From: Fulverythrobacter ferritrahens
GTDB lineage: Bacteria; Pseudomonadota; Alphaproteobacteria; Sphingomonadales; Sphingomonadaceae
Length of the DNA stretch: 64,000 bases
Direction: 5' to 3'
NCBI RefSeq assembly: GCF_020539485.1
Contig: NZ_JACDXU010000003.1
Coordinates: 389,540-453,539 of the forward strand
Each line of letters begins with the position of its first letter. The first letter of the stretch is position 1. Below are positions 33,313-40,923 of this stretch, piece after piece. The notes under the pieces are model-generated. The model made no database searches and was not told where the DNA came from. It was given only the letters and a program-made list of their open reading frames with translations. The translations under genes were made by a program, and so were the position numbers.

Positions 33313-35175
33313 TCAATGTTCGCCCGGATGGCGGCCGAGTTTCTCGATCTCTTCCTGCAAGGTGCCCGATTGTCCGGTGCGATGGATTTTGCCGACATCG
33401 TCCCAGGTGATCAGCGGATAGAGATCGTACTTCTGGGCCTGCTGATCGAACAGGGCCTTCAGTTCCGCCAGCTTCTCCGGATATTTCTTGGCAAGGTCGA
33501 CGCGTTCGTTAAAATCCTCGTTGACGTTGTAAAGCTCCCACGCATTTTCATCGAAGGGCTTGGCGCCGCCGGGGCTTCCGGTCACGAAGCGGTTGGGATA
33601 GGCGAGGCCCGCCTTCCAGCCATCGTGATAGATCCCCCGCGATCCGAAGATGTAATAATGCTGGGTGGTCCGCCGGGATTGGGCGGCGGAATCCTTGATG
33701 GAATAGGCCAGCGATATGCCTTCGATCGGCTGCTGGTCGATCCCGCGGATACGTGACGGGGCCTGCAACCCTGCCAGTTCCAGCGTGGTGGGCAGAATGT
33801 CGATCACATGGCCATATTGCCCGCGGAAAGTGCCGCCATCCTTGATCTGCTTCGGCCATGAAACAATCAGGGGATTGCGGGTGCCGCCTTCGCTGTTGGC
33901 ATCCGATTTCCAGCGGCGGAACGGAGTATTGGCGGCCTGTGCCCAGCCGATGGGATAATTGCCTTCAATCGCGCTGGGAGTACCGAGCTGGTCGATCCGG
34001 GCGAGATTATAGGCGATGTTTTCCTGTTCGGTCAGCGGCTTGGCCACCAGGCTGCGGTCGATATCGCCATAGGCGGTGCCTTCCTTGCTGGCGCCGTTAT
34101 CGCCCACGATCACTACGAACAGCGTGTTGTCATATTGGCCGGTCTGCTTGAGGTGATCCACCAGTCGGCCGATTTCGTGATCGGTATAAGTTAGGAAGCC
34201 GGCATAGACCTCCATGAAGCGGGCATAGAGCTTCTTCTGCTCAGGCGGCAGCGAGTTCCAGGCCTTCACATCCGGATCGCGATCCGGGAGGACGGCGTTG
34301 GCAGGTATAATGCCCAGCTTCTTCTGCTGAGCGAATACCTTCTGGCGATAGACGTCCCAGCCTTCGTCGAACTGGCCCTTGTATTTGTCGCTCCATTCCG
34401 CGGCTACCTGATGCGGGGCATGGGTGGCGCCGGGCGCGTAATAGAGGAAGAAGGGCTTGCCGGGGGCGGCCTTCTGCTGGCGATCGATATAGCCGATTGC
34501 CTTGTCGGTGATCTGTTCGTTCAGATGGCGGCCATCGGGCTGCACATGGACCTGATCCTCAACCAGATCGGGCTTGTACTGGTCCGTCTGTGAACCGAGG
34601 AAGCCGAAGAAGTGGTCGAAACCCTTGCCGGTGGGCCAGCGGTCGAACGGGCCGGCATCGGTGGCGTCCTCATCCGGGGTTACCCCATATTTGCCCACCG
34701 CGAAGGTGTTGTAACCCTTGTCACGCAGGATTTCAGCGACGGTTCCGTCTTCCGCCGGAATGCGGCCATCCCATCCGGGAAAGCCCGCCGACAGGATCGT
34801 GTGCGAAAAGCCGGCCACATGGACGGAGGAGCTGTTCTTGCCGGTGAGCAGCGAAGCCCGCGTGGGGGCGCAGACGGCGGTTGTGTGGAAGTTGGTATAG
34901 CGCAGGCCCTGCTGGGCAAGCTGGTCCAGCGTGGGGGTGGCAATGCCCCCGCCAAAGGTGCTGGCCGCGCCGAAGCCGACATCGTCCAGCAAAATCCAGA
35001 CGATATTGGGCGCGCCCTGCGGCGCCTTTGCCGGTTCGGGCCACCATTCGGTGGACTCGGCCAGTGTGCGGCCCACCTTGCCCTGATAGGGCTGCTGTTC
35101 CTGTGCGTGGGCCTGCCCCACCAGCGACACCACGGAAACCAGCGCGGTGACGGACTGAAGAATTCTCTTATGCAT
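33313..35175 (-). CDS. Exported arylsulfatase
   Basis: 620 residues. Signal peptide MHKRILQSVTALVSVVSLVG, cleavage near AHAQE. Cys102 in CAPTR (102-106), followed by ASLLTGKN, is the formylglycine precursor of the sulfatase motif CxPxR. Metal-binding Asp-Asp is at 64-65 (LLDDVGFG), with further ligands in GDNGAS. It hydrolyses sulfate esters, freeing sulfate and an alcohol, in the periplasm. The substrate (aryl, sugar or steroid sulfate) is not decidable. The ATG at 35175 was chosen for the clear signal peptide. It lies downstream of a hairpin at 35226-35254 and upstream of its maturase. Confidence 0.93.
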   Translation of the reverse strand: MHKRILQSVTALVSVVSLVGQAHAQEQQPYQGKVGRTLAESTEWWPEPAKAPQGAPNIVWILLDDVGFGAASTFGGGIATPTLDQLAQQGLRYTNFHTTAVCAPTRASLLTGKNSSSVHVAGFSHTILSAGFPGWDGRIPAEDGTVAEILRDKGYNTFAVGKYGVTPDEDATDAGPFDRWPTGKGFDHFFGFLGSQTDQYKPDLVEDQVHVQPDGRHLNEQITDKAIGYIDRQQKAAPGKPFFLYYAPGATHAPHQVAAEWSDKYKGQFDEGWDVYRQKVFAQQKKLGIIPANAVLPDRDPDVKAWNSLPPEQKKLYARFMEVYAGFLTYTDHEIGRLVDHLKQTGQYDNTLFVVIVGDNGASKEGTAYGDIDRSLVAKPLTEQENIAYNLARIDQLGTPSAIEGNYPIGWAQAANTPFRRWKSDANSEGGTRNPLIVSWPKQIKDGGTFRGQYGHVIDILPTTLELAGLQAPSRIRGIDQQPIEGISLAYSIKDSAAQSRRTTQHYYIFGSRGIYHDGWKAGLAYPNRFVTGSPGGAKPFDENAWELYNVNEDFNERVDLAKKYPEKLAELKALFDQQAQKYDLYPLITWDDVGKIHRTGQSGTLQEEIEKLGRHPGEH

Positions 35176-35221
35176 GATTGAACCCCTGCAGGGCTGCGGC
35201 CTGTGCCGCGCCCTTTCCATG

Positions 35222-35254
35222 AAAAGGCCGGCCGGGCGCGGTGCCCGGCCGGCC
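35222..35254 (-). terminator. Strong hairpin between dioxygenase and arylsulfatase genes
   Basis: A perfect 12-bp stem, GGCCGGCCGGGC (35226-35237) with GCCCGGCCGGCC (35243-35254), and a 5-base loop. On the minus strand four T follow. It may terminate or attenuate, so the sulfatase could be expressed at a lower level than the upstream genes or from its own promoter. Confidence 0.7.
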
Positions 35255-35261
35255 GGATGCA

Positions 35262-36215
35262 TCAGGCCGCTTCGTATTCGCGGGCCTTTTCCTTGCGGAC
35301 GGTGCGGCTGGTGCGGCCGTCGATCGCCACGGGCACTTCGCCCTGAATGGTGGCGCGGCGCAGGGTGCGGCGCTGGAGGGCGAAATCCGCCACCGCGCGA
35401 TGCTGGGTGGAACGGTTGTCCCAGAAGGCCACGTCGCCAGCCTGCCAGCGCCAGCGCACCACATTTTCAGGCTTGGTGATGTGATCCTGCAGCAGATTGA
35501 ACAGGCGCTGCGAATCCGCCTGATTCAGCCCCACGAAACGCTTCACGAAATGGCCCAGAAGCAGGCTGCGCTGGCCGGACACCGGGTGGACCCGGACGAC
35601 CGGATGCTCGGTTTCATAGACAGTCGAGGCGAAGACGTTCTTGTGCTGCTTCACGACTTCCTGCTGGGCGTCGCTGGCGCGATTGGCGCCCAGCACGGCG
35701 GCGTAATCGTAATCGTTGCTGTGGACCGCCCAGAGGTTGTTCACCAGCTGGCGCAGGGCCTCGGGCAGTTCGTCATAGGCGGTCTCGCCATTGGCCCACA
35801 CCGTATCGCCGCCCGCTTCGGGAATGGTGATCCCGCGCAGGATCGAACCCTTGGGATAGGCATCGACGAAGGTCACATCGGTGTGCCAGCTGGAGGCGGC
35901 GTAGCCTTCCTGGCTGTCGAGTTCGAGCAGGTACTTGGAGCCTTCCGCCACCGGCACGGTGGGATGGGCCACCGGATCGCCGAACAGCGAAGTGAAGGCT
36001 TCATGCTCGGCATTGTCGAGGTGTTCCTGGCCGCGGAAGAAGATGACCTTGTGGCGCACCAGGGCGGCTTCGATGGCCTGCACGGTAGCGGCATCGAGAT
36101 CGCCGGAGAGGACGACACCGCGGATTTCCGCGCCGATGCGGCCGGTCAGCGGTACGATGTCCAGCGGGGAGGAAGGATCTTTGGCGTTGGGGTAGGAAGG
36201 AACGATACTAGCCAT
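35262..36215 (-). CDS. TauD/TfdA-family Fe(II)/2-oxoglutarate dioxygenase, AtsK-like
   Basis: 317 residues. Iron ligands His111 and Asp113 in WHTDVTF and His272 in STQHRAV are in place; the 2-oxoglutarate-binding Arg is in QRRTLRR. The family cleaves organosulfur compounds by hydroxylation: taurine (TauD), or alkyl sulfates to an aldehyde and sulfate (AtsK in Pseudomonas putida). Next to an arylsulfatase, an alkyl-sulfatase role is favoured over taurine. The ATG at 36215 was chosen because GGAG is upstream; a longer in-frame start at 36260 would overlap the MFS gene. Confidence 0.85.
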   Translation of the reverse strand: MASIVPSYPNAKDPSSPLDIVPLTGRIGAEIRGVVLSGDLDAATVQAIEAALVRHKVIFFRGQEHLDNAEHEAFTSLFGDPVAHPTVPVAEGSKYLLELDSQEGYAASSWHTDVTFVDAYPKGSILRGITIPEAGGDTVWANGETAYDELPEALRQLVNNLWAVHSNDYDYAAVLGANRASDAQQEVVKQHKNVFASTVYETEHPVVRVHPVSGQRSLLLGHFVKRFVGLNQADSQRLFNLLQDHITKPENVVRWRWQAGDVAFWDNRSTQHRAVADFALQRRTLRRATIQGEVPVAIDGRTSRTVRKEKAREYEAA

Positions 36216-36256
36216 GGGGGAATACTCCGATTGAGGGTTGAGGGACCGTTCGGGGT

Positions 36257-37654
36257 TCATTCGGCGGGCACGAGCACGGCGGGTCCGGCATCGAGCTGGC
36301 GGCGAATTTCGGAATGCGCGGCTTCGTCCAGCGGGAAGCGGGAGAGCAGCACGGCGGAAAAGGCGTGGGCAATCGCGGGGCCCAGCGCGAAGACGTAGAG
36401 CAGGCCGTTCAAAGCCTCGGGCGAGTTGGCGCCCTTGGGGTCGAAACCGAGCCAGCCGATCAGCGGCAGGGCGATGCCGATGGCGGCGGCGCTGGCCGAT
36501 TTACCGGCGAGGCTGAAGACTGAGAAATAGAGGCCCGTGCGCTCCTCACCGGTTTCAAGGCGGTGCTTGTCGGCAATGTCCGCCACAATGGCCCGCAGCA
36601 TCAGATTGCCGGAGCCCTGGGCCAGACCCTGCCCGAGAGTGAGCGCCAGCAGCAGGCCGAAACGGTCGGGAGTGACCAGCAGCAGGCCCAGATTGACCGC
36701 CACCTGCACGGCCTCGCCCAGAATGGCGGTGCGGTGCTTGCCCAGCTTCAACCCGATGCGCAGCCAGATCGGCCCGGCCAGAATGCCGAATACGAACTGG
36801 AACAGGAACAGACCGGCGGCCCAGTCCGGACGGCCCATGTAGAAGGTGACGAAGAAGACGATCAGCGAGGAACGGATCGACTGGGCCAGCGTCACCGCGA
36901 AGTCCGACGCCAAGACGCGCAGCAGCAGTGGATTGGCGAAGATCGCTTGCAGGGATTGGCGCAAGGAGAAGCGTTCGGGTTCTGCCTCCGGCTCGGTCTC
37001 GGGAAAGGCGGTGAGGGTCAGGAACAGGGCGGGCAGGGTGGTGACCAGCACCAGCGAACCCATCAGCGTCAGTTGCAGCCGCCCGTCGCCGGGGCGCAGC
37101 TGATCCCCGATTGCCGGGAGGACAAGCGTGATGAACAGCGCCGCTGCGCTGACTACCGTCTGGTAGGTCGCGATCCGGGTACGCTGGTGGTACTGCCCCG
37201 AAATCTCCCCGGACCAGGCCAGGAACGGGATCTGCATGGCCGTCCAGCCGAGGTAGAAGAAGAACAGCACCACCGCCAGATAAGCGGGTGTGACGTTCAG
37301 CACCGGGAAGAACAGCGCCAGCGCCGCCACGAGGAACAGCGCGCCGCCTGCTGCGATCCACGGTTTGCGGCGCCCGAAACGGGTGCGGGTGCGGTCGCTC
37401 AGCGCGCCGACCAGCGGATCGGTGAAGGCATCCCACAAGCGGCCCAGCAGGAAGATCAGCCCGATCGTGCCCAGTGAAATCCCGAAATCACGCGTGAAGA
37501 TGGCTGGCAGATAAACCCCGATGGGAAGCGCAGCTGCCGATGTCGGAATGGCGATGGCCGAGAAGCGGACCAGCCGCCATCCCGCCGGCGCACCGGCAGA
37601 ATGGGGGTTGGCGGGATGGAAACCGGCGTGACGATGGGAAAGGGCGGCTGTCAT
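36257..37654 (-). CDS. MFS transporter of the glycoside-pentoside-hexuronide (GPH) cation symporter type
   Basis: 465 residues with 12 predicted transmembrane segments. The N-terminal signature FSAIAIPTSAAALPIGVYLP and the loop DPLVGALSDRTRTRFGRRKPW match the GPH (MelB-like) symporters of sphingomonads. Placed between a TonB receptor and sulfur-ester enzymes, it probably takes the same ligand across the inner membrane. The start codon is 7 bases after the receptor stop, so the two genes are co-transcribed. Confidence 0.88.
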   Translation of the reverse strand: MTAALSHRHAGFHPANPHSAGAPAGWRLVRFSAIAIPTSAAALPIGVYLPAIFTRDFGISLGTIGLIFLLGRLWDAFTDPLVGALSDRTRTRFGRRKPWIAAGGALFLVAALALFFPVLNVTPAYLAVVLFFFYLGWTAMQIPFLAWSGEISGQYHQRTRIATYQTVVSAAALFITLVLPAIGDQLRPGDGRLQLTLMGSLVLVTTLPALFLTLTAFPETEPEAEPERFSLRQSLQAIFANPLLLRVLASDFAVTLAQSIRSSLIVFFVTFYMGRPDWAAGLFLFQFVFGILAGPIWLRIGLKLGKHRTAILGEAVQVAVNLGLLLVTPDRFGLLLALTLGQGLAQGSGNLMLRAIVADIADKHRLETGEERTGLYFSVFSLAGKSASAAAIGIALPLIGWLGFDPKGANSPEALNGLLYVFALGPAIAHAFSAVLLSRFPLDEAAHSEIRRQLDAGPAVLVPAE

Positions 37655-37661
37655 GGCGACC

Positions 37662-40058
37662 TCACAGCTTTGTGCGCAGCGTCACACCATAGGTGCGCGG
37701 CTCGCCGAGCTGACCCGTGATCGCGCCGGTATTGGCGGCGGAAAGGGTGCTGAAATAATCCTTGTCGAACAGGTTCTTGGCCCAGATCGATATGTCGAAC
37801 AGGCCATCGTCGCTGCGCAGGCCGATGCGGGCATTGGCGAGGCCATAGCCAGGCACTTGGGCCCAGGCCGAGTTGGACGAGGATGTGTTGAAGGATGACC
37901 GGTGCGACCAGTCGGCATGGGCATAAAGCTCCAGCCCGCGCCCGTCCCAGTCCCCCAGCGGCGTATTGGCATCGGCACCCAGAGTGTAAGTGAACCTGGG
38001 CACGCCCGGCAGCGGTTCTCCGGAGAGATCCTGGATGCCGGAGATGTTCAGCCGTTCCACCGCCTGCGGGGCGTTGGTATATTCGATATAGGACGCATCA
38101 GCATAGGCGATGGAGCCATAGAGGCTGAAGCGGTCGCTCGCGGCGAAGCTGGCATCCGCCTCGAACCCGCGCGAGCGGACCCTGGGGATGTTCGCGATAT
38201 ATTGGCGGAAGGTCACCGTATTGGCGACCTGTTCGGTAATCGCCGTCTGGTAATCCGAAATCTCGGTCCAGTAGAAGGCGCCGTTCAGCGTCAGGCGGCG
38301 GTCGAAGGCCTGGGATTTGAAGCCCAGTTCATAGGCATCGACTTTCTCCGGCGCGACATCTGGCGAGATGCCCGCGGGCAAGGTGGCGAGGTTGAGACCG
38401 CCCGACTTGTTGCCGCGCGAGTAACTCGCATAAAGCAGCGCATCTTCCGCCACTTTCCAGCTCAGCGAGGCAAGGCCGGAAAGGCTGTTGTCGGTGAAGC
38501 TGGTCTCGTAGCTGGTGACCGGGTTGAACTGGCCGCGGATCAAGGCCAGCGTCGGGTCGGCCAGATCGGTGCCGCCGGTCCACCATTGTTCGAAAGTGCC
38601 GGACTTCTTCTCATGCGTGTAGCGCAAGCCGCCGGTCAGCTTGATATTGTCCGTGATCGCCCAGTCGAGCTGGCCGAAGCCTGCCAGGCTCTTCGTGACC
38701 GGCTCGGAATAGGATTCGGCCGTAAACCCGTCGAGCGCGTTGTTCCACACATCGAGGGAGAGGGAGGATGACGGCGGGCGGTTCCACAATCCAGCGGCGG
38801 AACCATATCCGAACGAGCCATAGCCGCGCACGGTCTGCCAGAAATAATAGGCGCCCACGACATAGCTCACCGGGCCGTCATTGTCGGAGGCGACGCGCAG
38901 TTCCTGCGAGAACTGGCGCTGGAGATTTTCCTGCTGGGCGGCAGTGGTGATGGGAAGGGAGGTGCCGTCGCCATCGTTGGCGGGATACCAGTCCCACCAG
39001 CGATAGGCCGTGATGGAGGTCAGCTTGGCGCTGCCCAGATCCCAATCGACCTGGCCGGACACGCCGTAGCCTTCCATGTTCGCCTGGTAGTGCCCGTCAG
39101 CCTCGCCTTCGCGGTCGAAGGGCTTGAAGCTGGGCAATGTATATCCGGAGAAGCGGGCGGCGCGGGCGAGGAAATTGTTCGGGATGGTTGCGCCGTTTTC
39201 GTAAGTCTCGTGATGATCCACGAACACGGTCAGGGCGAATTTCTGTTTCTGGTGCGAGTAATCGCCGATCAGCTTCACCTCGAGATTGTCGCTCGGCGTG
39301 ATCAGCACCTGCCCGCGCACGGAGGCATTGTAATAATCCTGCGCGTCGGTTTGCGTGGTGGTGTTGTACAGGAAGCCGTCGCGATTGGTCAGGGCACCGC
39401 TGATGCGCACTGCCACCAGATCGGGCACAAGCCCGGCTGAGGCGGAGGCGCGGAACTGGGTGTAGCCGTAATTACCGTAGGAGACTTCGCCGGAGAATTC
39501 AGGCGAGAAGCTTGGCGCGCGGCTGGTGATGTTGATCACGCCGGAAGTGGTGTTCTTGCCGAAGAGAGTGCCCTGCGGACCGCGCAGAACCTCGATCCGG
39601 TCAAGATCCACCAGATCGAACTGGGCGAGGCCGACGCGGCCGTAATAGACGTTGTCGATATAGAAGCCGACGCCGTTCTCCAGCCCGTCATTGGTCAACG
39701 CCACATTGCTGCCCAGGCCGCGAATGTTCACATTGGTATTGCGAGGGTTGAAGCTGAACACCTGCAGGCTGGGAACCTGCTGCTGGATCTGGCCCAGCGT
39801 GTAATCGCCGCGTTTTTCCAGGGCTTCGGCGCTGACGACGCTCAGCGCGATCGGCACATCCTGTGCGTTTTCGTCTCGGCGGCGGGAGGAAGTGACGATG
39901 ATTGCGGGGCCTTCGGCGGCGCTTGTCTCGGCGACCGACGAAACGTCGTTCACCTCTACTTCTTCCGCATTGACGGGAAGGGCGGCGATCAGGCCGGCAA
40001 GGGCGGTGGTGCCGAGGGCGGCGCGACGAAAGGCAATCGAAGAAAGAAACTGCGACAT
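37662..40058 (-). CDS. TonB-dependent receptor of the sulfate-ester cluster
   Basis: 798 residues. Signal peptide (RRAALGTTALAGLIAALPVNA, trimmed here as 21 positions around residues 10-30); TonB-box-like IIVTSSRR; plug with IEVLRGPQGTLFGKNTTSGV, the TonB-receptor plug signature of sphingomonad nutrient receptors; barrel ending GEPRTYGVTLRTKL. The ATG at 40058 was chosen with GGGAAATCCC ahead of it. First large gene of the minus-strand operon; likely importer of a sulfated substrate. A 300-nt leader lies upstream with a possible leader peptide (40357-40383). Confidence 0.92.
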   Translation of the reverse strand: MSQFLSSIAFRRAALGTTALAGLIAALPVNAEEVEVNDVSSVAETSAAEGPAIIVTSSRRRDENAQDVPIALSVVSAEALEKRGDYTLGQIQQQVPSLQVFSFNPRNTNVNIRGLGSNVALTNDGLENGVGFYIDNVYYGRVGLAQFDLVDLDRIEVLRGPQGTLFGKNTTSGVINITSRAPSFSPEFSGEVSYGNYGYTQFRASASAGLVPDLVAVRISGALTNRDGFLYNTTTQTDAQDYYNASVRGQVLITPSDNLEVKLIGDYSHQKQKFALTVFVDHHETYENGATIPNNFLARAARFSGYTLPSFKPFDREGEADGHYQANMEGYGVSGQVDWDLGSAKLTSITAYRWWDWYPANDGDGTSLPITTAAQQENLQRQFSQELRVASDNDGPVSYVVGAYYFWQTVRGYGSFGYGSAAGLWNRPPSSSLSLDVWNNALDGFTAESYSEPVTKSLAGFGQLDWAITDNIKLTGGLRYTHEKKSGTFEQWWTGGTDLADPTLALIRGQFNPVTSYETSFTDNSLSGLASLSWKVAEDALLYASYSRGNKSGGLNLATLPAGISPDVAPEKVDAYELGFKSQAFDRRLTLNGAFYWTEISDYQTAITEQVANTVTFRQYIANIPRVRSRGFEADASFAASDRFSLYGSIAYADASYIEYTNAPQAVERLNISGIQDLSGEPLPGVPRFTYTLGADANTPLGDWDGRGLELYAHADWSHRSSFNTSSSNSAWAQVPGYGLANARIGLRSDDGLFDISIWAKNLFDKDYFSTLSAANTGAITGQLGEPRTYGVTLRTKL

Positions 40059-40356
40059 GGGATTTCCCTGAACCTTGAAGATTTGCCGTGTTCCGGAGCC
40101 GCCCGTCGGGCGCAGGGAGCCGTCCCCGGTCCCGCATTCGGGAACAGGTGCGCTTTTCGGGCGCGCGGTCTCGGCCTGCGCAGCGCGCAAGCAGCCGGAG
40201 GGATTGTGTGGCCGACCGCGCATGAAGGGGCGCGGCCGGCCTCGAGCAGGCGTCATGGGAGACGGGAGCCGGGAGAACGCGACGGCGGGAAGGAGAAGGA
40301 TTGTCCCGTCGGCACGGCAGCAGGCCCGGGCTCAGCGCCCCGATAGCCGGACTGCT

Positions 40357-40383
40357 CTAGAACTTGTCGGTGTGCATACGCAT
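40357..40383 (-). CDS. Candidate leader peptide of the sulfate-ester operon
   Basis: Eight codons, MRMHTDKF, with a good ribosome-binding site (GAGGTGA, about 4-6 bases ahead of the ATG). It is about 300 bases upstream of the TonB receptor start, in a position where operon leader peptides are found. No Cys codons are present. The frame could be coincidental; the support is the ribosome-binding site, the position and the hairpin downstream. Confidence 0.35.
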   Translation of the reverse strand: MRMHTDKF

Positions 40384-40416
40384 CGCTTCACCTCATCATC
40401 ACGAGAGGGGAACACG

Positions 40417-40506
40417 ATGCCTGGCGCTGTCGCCCCAGCATCGCGCGCTTTAGCCGTTGGTAACGCGGAGCAAGCTGCTTCCCGATCAAAAGCCGCGGAT
40501 TCCTGA
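40417..40506 (+). CDS. Possible small ORF
   Basis: 29 codons starting MPGAVAPASRALAVG and ending KAADS, with a strong ribosome-binding site (GAGAGGGG, about 6-8 bases before the ATG). No known family. It lies about 420 bases upstream of the RHS gene, so it is not clearly part of that transcript. Low confidence. Confidence 0.2.
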   Translation: MPGAVAPASRALAVGNAEQAASRSKAADS

Positions 40507-40923
40507 AACTGCGGGCGAGGCCGGAATCACATCCTTCACTTAATCCCCACCTAACAGGTAGAGATTTGGGCGTCAATGAAAGCTTTGCTTTGCCAGTCCC
40601 AAGTCGGGATAGGGTGTTTTGGAACCGCTGCGAAACGCTCGGCATCAGCGCAAAGTGAGGTTTCTCTGGCGCTTTGGCGGGGATGAGGCGCTGACGGCGC
40701 AGCTGGTGCAGGTATTCGATTCCACATCTTGCACCACCAGCGAATGAGCGCGCGGCATCACCCGATGATCCCGCACAAAGCTTGCCCCTTGGCGATGCCG
40801 TCTGTCGTCGTCGGGGCATCTGCATATTCTTGCTAAACTTGGGTCTGTTTCGCCGGATTAGTCTTCCGAGCGGGGTGATTTGCGCCCCGCCCGTGGATGG
40901 GCTGCTTGCCGGCGAGGGATATA

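Larger units (their letters stand above)
40059..40923. promoter_or_regulatory. Divergent region between the sulfate-ester operon and the RHS gene
   Basis: 865 bases. On the minus side it holds a probable long 5' leader, with a candidate 8-codon peptide at 40357-40383 and a strong hairpin around 40207-40239 (GGCCGGCCGCG and CGCGGTCGGCC with one mismatch). On the plus side it has a possible 29-codon reading frame at 40417-40506. The interval 40510-40900 shows nothing recognisable apart from the RHS promoter, which must lie in it. Confidence 0.5.

Noticed and set aside
40388..40825. A 145-codon minus-strand frame upstream of the RHS gene
   Set aside because: No credible start signal or family motif, and it overlaps the likely promoter region and the leader of the opposite operon.
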